A DNA stretch of 64,000 nucleotides from CAVRGQ01 sp963720785. Its GTDB lineage: Bacteria; Actinomycetota; Acidimicrobiia; IMCC26256; DASPTH01. The stretch covers positions 806,001 to 870,000 of the forward strand of contig CAVRGQ010000009.1 in the NCBI GenBank assembly GCA_963720785.1, read 5' to 3'. The position numbers and the translations under genes are program-made. A model generated the notes under the pieces. It did not search any database. It saw nothing but the letters and a program-made list of their open reading frames with translations, and was not told the DNA's origin. Below are positions 18,344 to 27,905 of the stretch, one piece after another. Every line of letters starts with the position of its first letter. The stretch's first letter is position 1.

Positions 18344-19450
18344 CTAACCGCCGAGCGCATCCTCGGCGAGCTCCGCACGGAAGCGCTGGTCGTCGAGGGC
18401 GCGGAAGTGCGGCGACACGTAGCGGGCGAACAACTCGAGCGAGCGGTACCAGCGGTCGACGGTCACCCACTCCCGCGAGTTGAACAGCAGCGTGCCGAAA
18501 CCGCCGACGGTCTCGCGCAGCTCGTGCAATTGCTGCACGCACTCGGCGGGCGACCCGATGATCCACGGGACGTGCTCGACCATCCAGTCGAACGTCACGT
18601 CGGCATCGGCCATCGCCGCGTCGGTCTTCATCAGCGGCGCGAGACCGAGCTTGAACAGGTAGTCGTACGACTGCTGCAGGCTCTCGCGGATCTCGGCCAT
18701 CGCCGCGTTCTTCGAGTCCGACACGTACACCTCGCGGCAGATCCGCCAGTCGTCACGCGCCTGCTGGGGATCGTGCCCCTTCGCCGCGGCGGCCGCGGCG
18801 AGCGCGGCGCCCTGCGCGACGAGGTCGGGCATGCCCGGGTTGTCGACGATCTGCGCGGGCGTGAAGTAGATGCTCAATGCCGCGTAGCCACGCTCGCCGC
18901 ACATCTCGAAGTTGTGCGTGCCCGACATGCCCGCCACTGCGAACTGCGGACGGGACTGGAACGGCCGCACCTGGACGCGCTTGTGCGCGAGCTCCCAGTA
19001 CTTGCCGGTGAAGTCGACGTAGTCGGTGGTCGCGTAGAGCGCCTCGATCATGTCGAGCGCCTCGCGCATGCGCGGCCCCGTGTCGGACGGGTCGACCTGG
19101 AAGAAGGTCCGGTCGCTCGCCAGCCCGCCCCCGCCGAAGCCGTAGATCAGGCGCCCGTGGCAGAGGTGGTCGAGGAACGCCATGCGCTCGGCGACGAGGA
19201 AGGGGTCGTGGTACGGCAGGTTGACCGTGCCCGTCCCCAGGCCGATGCGGTGGGTGAGCCCCGATGCCTTGGCGACGAACAGGTCGGGCGCGGGGATGTT
19301 CTCGTAGGCGCCGGTGTGGTGCTCACCGACCCACACCTCGTCGTAGCCGAGTTGCTCGGCCCGCACGATCTCCTCGAGCTTGAGGTCGTAGGACAGCGTC
19401 CAGTTCGACCACGGGAACGGCTCGGGCATGAGGAACAGTCCGAACTTCAC
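18344..19450 (-). CDS. LLM-class flavin-dependent monooxygenase
   Basis: 368 residues, intact, closer in size to bacterial luciferase-type FMN enzymes than the 299-residue protein at 2465. Begins MKFGLFLMPEPFPWSNW, with VGEHHTGAYENIPAPDLFVA and LGTGTVNLPYHDPFLVAERMA, strong luciferase-superfamily motifs. GTG start at 19450 is preceded by GGGGGG. It probably oxygenates or oxidises a hydrophobic substrate using reduced flavin. A small gene at 19447 overlaps its start. Confidence 0.86.
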   Translation of the reverse strand: MKFGLFLMPEPFPWSNWTLSYDLKLEEIVRAEQLGYDEVWVGEHHTGAYENIPAPDLFVAKASGLTHRIGLGTGTVNLPYHDPFLVAERMAFLDHLCHGRLIYGFGGGGLASDRTFFQVDPSDTGPRMREALDMIEALYATTDYVDFTGKYWELAHKRVQVRPFQSRPQFAVAGMSGTHNFEMCGERGYAALSIYFTPAQIVDNPGMPDLVAQGAALAAAAAAKGHDPQQARDDWRICREVYVSDSKNAAMAEIRESLQQSYDYLFKLGLAPLMKTDAAMADADVTFDWMVEHVPWIIGSPAECVQQLHELRETVGGFGTLLFNSREWVTVDRWYRSLELFARYVSPHFRALDDQRFRAELAEDALGG

Positions 19451-19833
19451 GACACCCCCCGGTGTGCGCGCCGACGGCGCAGAGCCCGCAGCCTACGCAG
19501 ACCGCGACCGCTGCGCTCTTGGCTCAGCCGGCGGCACGTGGGACGGCCGCGCACCCAGGCGAGGCTGTCAGGCTGCGCCATCGCGTCCGGCCACCCCGCC
19601 AGTAAGGCGTCGACCTGCGCTCGGTCGGCGATCACCGCCAGCACCTCGATCGTGACCTGCGCGGACGTGATGGTCTTGCGGCTGATCGGCTCCGCCATCG
19701 CGTAGAGCTCGCCGGTGTCGGCGACCCAGGCGACCTCGTACTGCATGTCGCCCTCCCGCCACGCACGGCCGTAGTCGACCTCGTCCGACGTCTGGCGGCG
19801 CGGATCCTGTTCGTAGAACTCCTCGACGTCCAT
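19447..19833 (-). CDS. Small conserved-looking hypothetical protein
   Basis: The first ~95 residues (MDVEEFYEQDPRRQTSDEVDYGRAW... to ...DSLAWVRG) look genuine: YEVAWVADTGELYAM and TIEVLAVIADRAQVDALLAGW have protein-like composition. The last ~34 residues are Arg-rich and look out of frame. One 2-base GC loss near 19551 would instead end the protein at a TGA at 19524. Against this, the unshifted stop overlaps the next gene's GTG (GTGA). No function is recognised. Confidence 0.5.
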   Translation of the reverse strand: MDVEEFYEQDPRRQTSDEVDYGRAWREGDMQYEVAWVADTGELYAMAEPISRKTITSAQVTIEVLAVIADRAQVDALLAGWPDAMAQPDSLAWVRGRPTCRRLSQERSGRGLRRLRALRRRRAHRGVS

Positions 19834-19860
19834 CAGTCGGCCTCCATCAGTCAGCTTCCG

Positions 19861-20718
19861 TCAATCGGCCATGTGGAACAGCAGCGACGCGGCGCTGATC
19901 ATGCGGTCCGCATTGCCTTCGTCGTGGACAGTGAGCTGCACACCGACACGCGTGGCGTCACGACCGCGCAGCGCCTCACCGTCCACGCGGAACGGGCCGA
20001 CCTTGCCGCGCGCCATGAACATGAAGTCGGCCGATTCCGGCTGCAGCCGGTCGGTGCCGGCCACCTCGGCGGCGAGATCGATCGCCGCGGTCTCGCAGAT
20101 CACGAACTGCGGGCCCACGTGCAGCGCGGCATCCGGCGGACGCGAGCTCTTCGCGCAGCTCGCCGATCGCCCAGTGGCCGTCGGCGCGCTTCGCGCCATC
20201 GAACACCTGCCATAGCGGCGGGAGGTCGGGAGAGTCGTCGATGTGCTCGACCGCGTCGTCGTCGAACTTCGCTTGCGACATTCCCTCGGGAACGTCCCCG
20301 ATCGACGCGCCCTGCCCGTCGACCAGTGCGAGCACGCGGCTGTGGTCGTCGGCGTCGACGATCGTGGCGCGCCCGAAGTACATCCGCGACCCGAGCTTCA
20401 GCGCCGCGAGTCGATCACCTCGAGCCGCTGCACGTCGTTGCCGTTGTCGAGGATCTGCACGGAGTGGATCACCGGGTTGGGCACCACCTCGAGGTCGGAC
20501 GGGCTGCCGCCGCCCGGCGCGCAGATCGACAGCACCTGGGCGAGGATCCCGCCCGCCGCGTTGCGCATGTCGTGGCGCAAGGTGACGGTGTCGTCGGCGA
20601 CCGTGTTCATCGCGGAGAACTGCCGCCCGATGTACCGGTAGCTCAGCAGCGCACCCCACCGGCGGCGCAGGGTCTCCCAGTGCTCCTCGGGATTCGTGGT
20701 GCGGATGTCCTCGAGCAC
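19861..20718 (-). CDS. Hypothetical protein, possibly hotdog-like (two frame changes)
   Basis: About 285 residues over three frames. Segments in order: LEDIRTTNPEEHWETLRRRWGALLSYRYIGRQ, then RMYFGRATIVDADDHSRVLALVDGQG, then FMFMARGKVGPFRVDGEALRGRDATRVGVQLTVHDEGNADRMISAASLLFHM. The last part resembles the end of thioesterase-type hotdog folds, but I do not recognise the family. GTG 20718 follows an AGGAG site. Frame changes are near 20404 (one G lost) and 20137 (GC lost). It lies on the same strand as the hydrolase at 20779, which precedes it with a 60-base gap. Confidence 0.5.
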
Positions 20719-20778
20719 GGCGGTCTCCTCTTGCTGCGGGGCGGGCGCGCATCGTACGCCGAGCCCGCGCACCGTGGT

Positions 20779-21570
20779 TCAGAGCGATGCGAGCCATTCG
20801 TCGACGACAGTGTTGAACTCGGCGGGCCGCTCCTGGTGGAGCCAGTGCCCCGAACCGGCCCACGCGATCGACTTCGACCGAGGGTCGGCGAACAGACCGG
20901 CCTCGAACGCCGCGCGGTCCGGATCGGTGTAGAAGGCGAGCACCGGGCACGGCCGACGCCGCAGGTACGGCACCGACGTGTCCTGGAAGCCGAGCGAGTC
21001 GGGGCCCACGAACAGACCGCCCAGCGTCGCGACCAGGACCGGCCCGGGAACGCCCGCGATGCGGCGCATGTGGAGGGTCTTCAACGCGGGCGGCGTGGCG
21101 GGCGAATAGGTCGCGGAGAGGAACTGCTGCGCACCCGCGACCGGGTCGCCCGATCCGAGGGCGGCGGCCATGGCCTCCACGAGGGGGCGGACCTCGTCGG
21201 GGATCAGGTAGCCGGGGTCGACACTCACCACGGCCGACACCAGCTCCGGGTGCTCCACGGCCAACGCGCTCACGATCGCGCCGCCGAGCGAGTGGCCCAT
21301 CGCGACGACCGGGCCCACGTCGAGGTGCTCGAGCAGTCCGGCGATGTCGGCGGCGAACTGCTTCGGCTCGTAGCCCCCTTCGGGAACCGAGGAACGGCCA
21401 TGGCCCCGCAGGTCGACGACGATCACGCGGTGCCGCTCGGCGAAGTGCGGGATCTGCCACATCCAGTCGTGCCCGTCGCACGAGAACCCGTGCACCATGA
21501 GGATCGGCGGGTCGCCGGCGCCCTCGTCGGTGAAGAAGAGCCGGACGTCGCCCACGGTCGCGTATGCCAT
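20779..21570 (-). CDS. Alpha/beta hydrolase
   Basis: 263 residues, intact. Oxyanion motif HGFSCDGHDW, VVDLRGHGRS, nucleophile elbow GHSLGG, acid region FYTDPDRAAFEAG and catalytic His in GSGHWLHQERP form a complete triad. It is of the epoxide-hydrolase/haloperoxidase-like group and likely hydrolyses an ester, lactone or C-C bond. A product of the Baeyer-Villiger enzyme at 16263 is one possible substrate, by context. The ATG at 21570 is chosen because sequence upstream lacks any family similarity. Confidence 0.84.
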   Translation of the reverse strand: MAYATVGDVRLFFTDEGAGDPPILMVHGFSCDGHDWMWQIPHFAERHRVIVVDLRGHGRSSVPEGGYEPKQFAADIAGLLEHLDVGPVVAMGHSLGGAIVSALAVEHPELVSAVVSVDPGYLIPDEVRPLVEAMAAALGSGDPVAGAQQFLSATYSPATPPALKTLHMRRIAGVPGPVLVATLGGLFVGPDSLGFQDTSVPYLRRRPCPVLAFYTDPDRAAFEAGLFADPRSKSIAWAGSGHWLHQERPAEFNTVVDEWLASL

Positions 21571-21719
21571 GCCGCGAACCGTACGCCGGAGGCCGGGTGG
21601 ACGCACGCCGCCGGGGGGGGTGCCGGGGGACGTGGCGGGGGTGACCGGCGCGATGCGCCGGATCGTGCAAGAGTGACGGTCGACGCCACCGGGGGGGAGG
21701 CGTCGATTGGGGGGAAACC

Positions 21720-23070
21720 ATGAAACGGTTCCGTCGTCTCGCCATCGTGGGCGGTGTGCTCGTCGCCCTGGCGGTTCCAACCATCGGCACTGCCGCAGCG
21801 CAGTCCGGCAACGCGAAACCCACGGCCACCGAGGTCGGCGTGTCGGCGTCGGAGATCCGCATCGCCGTCATCGCCGACGTCGACAACCCGTTCGCACCGG
21901 GGTTGTTCAAGGGCGCGGTCGACGGCGTGAAGGCCGGCGCCGCGTACCTCAACAGCAAGGCAGGCGGCGGGGGCCTCGCGGGCCGCAAGGTCGTCGTCGA
22001 CTTCTACGACTCGCGCCTCAACGGCAACGAGTCGCGCAACGCCACCATCCAGGGCTGCCAGAACGACTACGCGCTCGTGGGCACGTCTGCACTGTTCCTG
22101 ACCCAGGTCGACGACATCGTCAACTGCGTCGACCAGGCCGGTCAGGCGACCGGCATCCCCGACCTGTCGGCGGTCACCACCGGTGTCCCCGAGTCGTGCT
22201 CGGCGATGGCGTTCCCGGCGTACGGCACCGCGATCCTCTGCGACACCGTGACGCAGAATCCGCAGTCGTTCCTCGGCAACCAGGGCCCGGCGAAGTGGGA
22301 GATCTCGAAGAGCAAGGACCCGCTGCACGGCGTGACGATCGTCGGCAACGACACGAAGGACGCGGCTCGCGGCGGCACGATTCTCGGGCTCACCGCGCAG
22401 CAGGCGGGGATCAAGGCCGACCAGGGCGACCCGGTCGTGGCCGTGTCGGGACGTGATCCCCAGAGCGTGTTCACGCCGATCGTCCAGAAGATGAAGCAGG
22501 ACGGCTCCAACTGGGCGCTGAACGTCGCGTCCGCGAACCAGGCGCTCCTGCTTGCGCAACGAGGCCGAGCTCCAGGGCATCGACTCGGCGTCGGTCGTGT
22601 GGGAATGCGCGTCGTGTTACGGCAACTCGCTCGTGAAGGACAATGCGTCCTCGTTCGAGGGGGAGACCCAGTTCCTGGGCTTCCTGCCCTTCGAGGAGGC
22701 GTCGGTGAACAAGACGGTCGCCAACTTCGTGAAGTACATGAAGCAGGTCGGCGGCACCCCGGACCAGTTCTCCGCCTACTCCTTCGCGGCCACGCTGGCC
22801 TTCGCCGACGCAGTGAACGCGATCGTCGAGAAGGACGGTGTGAACGGTCTCACCCGCACGAACCTGATCACGGCCATCAAAGGCCTGACCGACTTCGACG
22901 CCGGCGGCATGCTCGGGAAGCGGTCGTTCAAGACGGGCGCGACGACCAACTGCTTCCTGATGGTGAAGTTCACCAATGGCAAGTGGGTGCGCGAGTACCC
23001 GAAGAAGAAGGGCACCTACGACTGCAAGTCGTCGAACCTGGTGACCATCAAGGGCAACCTGATCCAGTGA
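21720..23070 (+). CDS. Periplasmic substrate-binding protein, Liv type (one frame change)
   Basis: About 450 residues. Signal sequence MKRFRRLAIVGGVLVALAVP...A-A-A-Q-S, then a type 1 periplasmic-binding fold (EIRIAVIADVDNPFAPGLFKGAVDG, KVVVDFYDSRLNGNESRNATI). Frame change near 22554 (GCGCGC reads GCGC). The protein is exported and should deliver a ligand to an ABC permease or act as a sensor. It is clearly paralogous to the product of 37984, and neither has permease genes beside it. The start has a GGGGGG site. A strong hairpin follows the stop. Confidence 0.85.
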
Positions 23071-23077
23071 TCGCGAC

Positions 23078-23105
23078 GGTGCCGGCCCCGCGCGGGGCCG
23101 GCACC
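23078..23105 (+). terminator. Strong GC hairpin after binding-protein gene
   Basis: GGTGCCGGCCCC (23078-23089) pairs perfectly with GGGGCCGGCACC (23094-23105) around a GCGC loop, 8 bases after the stop codon. No T-run follows, as is common for high-GC actinobacterial terminators. Confidence 0.65.
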
Positions 23106-23143
23106 GATCCGCGTGACGTCACCGACATCAACGGGGGTTCACC

Positions 23144-24376
23144 ATGGACGAGCGGTACGTCGTGATCTCGGCCGACGGTCACGCCGGCGCCTCGATGGAC
23201 ACCTACGGCGAGTACCTGGAGCCGTCGTTCCGCGACGAGTACCACGCGTGGCGGGCGACCTTCGTCAATCCGTACGCCGATCTCGCCGACACCGAGTCGC
23301 GCGACTACCGGCGCAACTTCGACAGCGCGATTCGCCAACTCGATCTCGAGGCCGACGGGATCGTCGGGGAGGTCGTGTATCCCAACACGATCCCACCGTT
23401 CTTCGCCGGACACCTCCTCTTCAACGCGCCCGATCCCGCTTCGGCACACGAGCTCGAGCAGCGCTGGGCCGGTGTGCACGCGCACAACCTCTGGCTCGCC
23501 GACTGGTGCGCGGAGCTCCCGGGTCGCCGCGCCGGGGTCGCCCAACTCCTCCTCGACGACCTCGACCGGACGCTCCGGGAGGTCGCGTGGATCCGCGAGC
23601 AGCCCGGATTGTTCGGCGGGATCCTGCTGCCGAACCCGAGCCCCGATTCCAAGGTCGCGCCGTTGCACGCCCCCGACTACGAACCGTTGTGGACGCTGCT
23701 CGAGGACCTCGACCTCACCGTGAACGTACACGGCGGCCAGGGCGGTCCCGCGCTCGGCGACTACCCCGCCACGATGATGATGCGGTTCCTCGAGTTCGGC
23801 TGGTACTCGCAACGGCCGTTGGTGCGTCTCGTGTTCAGCGGCGCGCTCGAACGCCACCCGCGACTCCGACTGGTGTTCACCGAGGCCGGTAACGGCTGGG
23901 TGCCGTCTGCGCTCGGCGAGCTCGACCGCTACTACGACCAGGTGCTCGACGCGCCCGCCGGCTCCGTGGAGGCACACTTCGGTGACTTCACCCGAGCACA
24001 CGTCCCCCGGCGCCCGAGCGAGTACTGGGCGCGCCAGTGCCACCTCGGCGCGAGCTCGATGAGCCCCGGCGACTGGCCGTCGGCGCGTGTGGCCGGCGTC
24101 GACCACGTGATGTGGGGCAGCGACTACCCGCACCTCGAGGGCACGTATCCGTTCACCGCGGAGTCGCTGCGCTTCACGTTCGCGGGGATCGAGCATCGCG
24201 ACGTCCGGCTCGTGCTCGGAGAGAACGCCGCGAGCGTGTACGGCTTCGACCTCGAGGCGCTCGCGCCGCTCGCCGCCGGAATCGGCCCCCGGGTCGACGA
24301 CGTGGCGACTCCCCTCCCGTCGTCGGAGATCCCCGCCGACGCCGTGACGATGGCGCTGCGCGGCATGCCCGGATAG
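23144..24376 (+). CDS. Amidohydrolase family protein
   Basis: 410 residues, intact. ISADGHAGASMDTYGEYL at the N-terminus, NVHGGQGG in the barrel, VFTEAGNGWVPSALGELD and VMWGSDYPHLEGTYPFTAESL near the end mark a metal-dependent amidohydrolase-2 protein. It is of the same general family as those at 12137 and 52127. Start ATG follows GGGGG. The reaction is unknown; hydrolysis or decarboxylation in ring degradation is likely. It follows the hairpin, so it may have its own promoter. Confidence 0.85.
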   Translation: MDERYVVISADGHAGASMDTYGEYLEPSFRDEYHAWRATFVNPYADLADTESRDYRRNFDSAIRQLDLEADGIVGEVVYPNTIPPFFAGHLLFNAPDPASAHELEQRWAGVHAHNLWLADWCAELPGRRAGVAQLLLDDLDRTLREVAWIREQPGLFGGILLPNPSPDSKVAPLHAPDYEPLWTLLEDLDLTVNVHGGQGGPALGDYPATMMMRFLEFGWYSQRPLVRLVFSGALERHPRLRLVFTEAGNGWVPSALGELDRYYDQVLDAPAGSVEAHFGDFTRAHVPRRPSEYWARQCHLGASSMSPGDWPSARVAGVDHVMWGSDYPHLEGTYPFTAESLRFTFAGIEHRDVRLVLGENAASVYGFDLEALAPLAAGIGPRVDDVATPLPSSEIPADAVTMALRGMPG

Positions 24377-24386
24377 GAACCCGCGG

Positions 24387-24683
24387 TCAGGGAGGCGGCC
24401 CGGCGCTGCGGCGCAGGACGAGTTGCATCCCCGACTCCGACTTTTCGGTGTCGATGGTCTGGCGGACCTGCGGGGCGGTCGCAGCCGCAGCGACGAACAC
24501 CCGGAGCCCATCGATCTCGGTGACCTGGTCGTCGGACTGGGGCGCCGGCGCGAAGCGGAGGCGGAGTCGTGCGTCGTCCGGCTCGCCGCTCCGGTCCACT
24601 CGCAGGCCGTAGTCGTCCGGTAGCCCGTTCGCCGCCCGCGTCTGCTTGATGTGCATCGCGGCGGCAGCGGAGATCTCGATCAT
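24387..24683 (-). CDS. HesB/IscA-fold protein without cysteines
   Basis: 98 residues. MIEISAAAAMHIKQTRAANGLPDDYGLRV and later TEIDGLRVFV match the A-type iron-sulfur carrier fold in order and size. The three cysteines that bind the cluster in IscA are all absent; the whole protein contains no Cys. It is therefore unlikely to carry an Fe-S cluster and may be a structural relative. It is convergent with the amidohydrolase. Confidence 0.65.
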   Translation of the reverse strand: MIEISAAAAMHIKQTRAANGLPDDYGLRVDRSGEPDDARLRLRFAPAPQSDDQVTEIDGLRVFVAAAATAPQVRQTIDTEKSESGMQLVLRRSAGPPP

Positions 24684-24859
24684 GGGCGCGTTCCTCCCTT
24701 GGGACTTCGGTGGCGAGCTGCGACCGTCAGGCCCACGGCCACACTCATCCGCGAGCCTGAACGCGCGATGTCGCGGCTTCGATCCGGGAACGTTGCGATC
24801 GCGCGACAGACGGTGCGGCTGCGGCGAGAGGGCGAGAGTTCGCGGCGGTCGGGGTTCCC

Positions 24860-25363
24860 TCAGCTGCGCGGGCGCGGATAGCTCGGCGGGCCGATGGTGG
24901 GCCGGGGGAACGGGCCGCGGTGGAACTGCTTCACCATGTTGCGCCGGATGATCTTCCAGTCGTCGCCGACCCGCACGACGTCCTCCTGGTAGCGCAACGC
25001 GAGCACGAGGTCGGGGATCGGGCTCCCCTCGGCCTCCATGTGGTGGGCGAGCGACCACGTCTCCACGAACCCGGTGTCGCCGTCGACGGTGACGTACTGG
25101 TTCCCCATGAAGTGCATGGTCGCGGCCCATTGGCGCAACCCCTCCTCGATGCCCTCGAGGTACGCATCGAGGCCGCCGCGCTCGAGCGTCCCGACGATCT
25201 CGCAATCGGGGTGGAAACACGAGCGCACCAGCTCGAAATCGCCGGTGTCGACCCCGAACGCGTAGCGCTGGGGCAGCGCCCGGATCAGTTCCACGTCGCG
25301 CAACCACCGCAGCGTCGCCTCGGCGTCGTCTGCCCGCGGGATGTTCGGCACCGGGAAGCCCAT
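24860..25363 (-). CDS. SnoaL-like/NTF2 family protein
   Basis: 167 residues, intact. IRALPQRYAFGVDTGDFELVRSCFHPDCEIVGTLERGG and GDTGFVETWSLAHHM are typical of SnoaL_4-type polyketide cyclase/dehydratase-like proteins in catabolic clusters. ATG 25363 is chosen because GAGGAG lies 6 bases upstream; another ATG 6 bases earlier overlaps that site. It follows the sulfatase on the same strand after a 71-base gap, so cotranscription is probable. A role as isomerase, dehydratase or ring-hydroxylation partner is possible. Confidence 0.78.
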   Translation of the reverse strand: MGFPVPNIPRADDAEATLRWLRDVELIRALPQRYAFGVDTGDFELVRSCFHPDCEIVGTLERGGLDAYLEGIEEGLRQWAATMHFMGNQYVTVDGDTGFVETWSLAHHMEAEGSPIPDLVLALRYQEDVVRVGDDWKIIRRNMVKQFHRGPFPRPTIGPPSYPRPRS

Positions 25364-25434
25364 CAGCATCTCCTCGCTCTTGCGGTCATCGTCGTCGCTG
25401 GACCATCTTGTCGCAGCCGCAGGCGCGGCCGCGT

Positions 25435-27715
25435 CTACTGCCTCCCGAGGGCGGAGCGGCTCTCGGCGGCGGCAGCGTCGCGCTCGTGGGCACCCGACGC
25501 GCTCAGCAACTGGATGTCGACGGCGTGGAGCACGCCTACGAACGGGAAGGTGCCCTCGTAGCGTTCGCTCACCGGCATGCCGTGGTCGAAGCCGACGCTG
25601 CTGCCGACGCTCGAGATCACGCTCATCGCGAAGGGGATCTCGGCCGATCCGACCGGGCGTTCGTCGACGACGATCGTCGCGGTGGCGCCACGGCCGGTGC
25701 GCCGGAAGCGCAGACCGAGCACGCACGGCCCGGTCGGCAACGGCTCGTCGGACTCGACGACCGTGTGGTCGCCGAACGCGTTGTAGTCGAAGACGAGATG
25801 GTCGTCCTGCACGAAGACCGACAGGCCGGCGTTGCCGTTGCCGAGCGCGTAGAGCACCCCGCCCTCCCCTGCCGCACGCTCCACGCGCCGCGTCGAGGTC
25901 CCAGCTGCGGCCCCCGATCGCGGCCGACGTCTGCCCGGGCAGGTACGACATCGGCGGCCGGTAGGTGTAATGACGGTCGGGCCGATGCGGCGTGTGCTCG
26001 GCGAAGCGCGAACCGAAGAGCGCGATCATGCGGTCGTCGAGCGGCAGCACGCCATGGGCGTCGGCCTCTTCCCACCAGCGCGCGACGAGTGCCGCCAACC
26101 GCTCCGGCTCGTCGGCCGCGAGGTCGTGGCACTCCGACGGGTCGGTGGCGAGGTCGTAGAGCTCCCAGACGTCGTCGTCGAACGAGGTGCCTTCGTCGTG
26201 GCGGGTGACCGCCTTCCAGCCGTCGACGTACATGGCGCGGTGGCCCATCATCTCGAAGTACTGCGAGGTGTGCCGGCTCGGCGCCGCCGCCTCGGCGGCC
26301 GCGAAGGCGGACGCCATGGACGTCCCCGCGAGCGGGAGCTGCGTCACGCCCCGGTAGGTCTCGGGCACGTCGATCCCGACGAGCTCGTAGATGGTGGGCG
26401 CGATGTCGGTCACGTAGTGGAACTGGTGGCGGATCGAGCCGGGATCGTCGATGCCGTTCGGCCAGTGCACGATGCACGGCACGTGCACGCCGCCTTCGTG
26501 CGTGTTCGACTTGTACCACTTGAACGGCGTGTTGCCGGCCTGGGCCCAACCCCACGGATAGTTCGCGTGGCTGCGCGGCCCGCCGATCTCGTCGAGGTGG
26601 TCGAGCGCCTCCTCCGGCGTCTCGAAGAGGAGGTTGTAGAACTTCATCTCGTGGAGGACGCCGAACGGGCCGCCCTCTCGGCTGGCGCCGTTGTCGGACA
26701 GCAGCACGATGACGGTGTCGTCGAGCAGGCCCATCCGCTCGAGCCCGTCCACGAGCCGGCCGATCTGGTCGTCGGTGTGCTCGAGGAACGCAGCGAACGC
26801 CTCCTGGAGCCGCGCGGCGAGGCGACGCTGCGCCTCCGGCAGCTCGGCCCACGGTTCGACGCCGGGGTTGCGCGGCGCCAGGTCGGTGCCGGGCGGGATC
26901 ACGCCGAGCTCCTGCTGGCGCGCGAACCAACGCTCCCGCGCGTCGTCCCAGCCGCCGTCGTAGCGACCCCGGTGGCGGGCGAGGTACTCGGCGGGCGCCT
27001 GGTGGGGGGCGTGGGTGGCGCCGAGGGCGAGGTAGGTGAAGAAGGGACGGTCAGGTCGGATCGACACCGAGTCGTTGACGAACTCGAGCGCGTGGTCCAC
27101 CAGGTCCTCGGTGAGGTGGTAGCCCTCCGCCGGCGTGCGCGGCGGGTCGACCCGGTGGTTGTCGTAGGTGAGGTCGGGGGTGAACTGGTCGGTCTCGCCG
27201 TCGAGGAAGCCGTAGTAGCGGTCGAACCCGCGCTGGAGCGGCCAGTTGTCGTAGGGCCCGGCGGCGGACGCCTCGTCCATCGGGCACAGGTGCCACTTGC
27301 CGACCGCGAACGTCGCGTACCCGACGCTGCGGAGCACCTCCGCCATGGTGGTCGCCTGGTCGGTGATGCGACCCCGCATGTGGGGGAACCCGGTGTTGAA
27401 GTTCGAGATCGCACGCATCCCCACCGCGTGGTGGTTGCGCCCGGTCAGGAGCGCGGCGCGCGTCGGCGAGCACAGCGGCGTGACGTGGAAGTTGCTGTAC
27501 CGGAGCCCGCCGGCCGCCAGGCGGTCGATGTTCGGGGTCGGCAGGTCGGACCCGTAACAGCCGAAGTGGGAGAACCCCAGATCGTCGAAGAGGACCACGA
27601 CCACGTTCGGCGCGTGCTCGCCGGGGTGGACCGGATCGGGCCACCACGGCTCCGACTCCGCGACGGTGCGACCGATGGTGCCGCCGAACTCGGCGGGGCG
27701 GGGACCGTCGTTCAC
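25435..27715 (-). CDS. Arylsulfatase, Cys-type FGly sulfatase (one frame change)
   Basis: About 760 residues. Alkaline-phosphatase-like sulfatase core with metal residues in LFDDLGF and the CxPxR formylglycine motif as Cys82 in LCSPTRAALLTGR; KWHL and LLSDNGASREGG are also in place. After the core (~590) comes a ~150-residue beta-rich extension. The frame changes near 25885 (GC lost) inside that extension. No signal peptide is seen, so it is probably cytoplasmic. It hydrolyses a sulfate ester once Cys is converted by a formylglycine-generating enzyme, which is not in this window. Size resembles mycobacterial AtsA/AtsD. It is divergent from the HsaA-like gene. Confidence 0.9.
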
Positions 27716-27799
27716 GTCGCGCTCCACGTGGTGCCGTGATGGTGCCGTCCGGACCGTCCGATTGTGTCGGGCCGCCCCGGTCGCGGCCCGGGGCGCGTC

Positions 27800-27853
27800 C
27801 CACTCCGCGGAACGGCGGTCCCACTGGGTGAGAGACCATCGAGCGCGGAGTGG
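27800..27853. repeat. 10-bp inverted repeat in divergent promoter
   Basis: CCACTCCGCG (27800-27809) and CGCGGAGTGG (27844-27853) are exact inverse copies 34 bases apart between the divergent sulfatase and monooxygenase genes. A possible site for the IclR regulator encoded at 32950; not proven. Confidence 0.4.
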
Positions 27854-27905
27854 CGCGCACTCGTACAGTCGCGGGCGACGACCGGACGACCGGAGGACAG
27901 CCATC

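Noticed and set aside
21571..21719. G-run (around 21612-21620) as a quadruplex regulatory element
   Set aside because: A single long G run in high-GC DNA without the required regular four tracts; may simply be a homopolymer of uncertain length.
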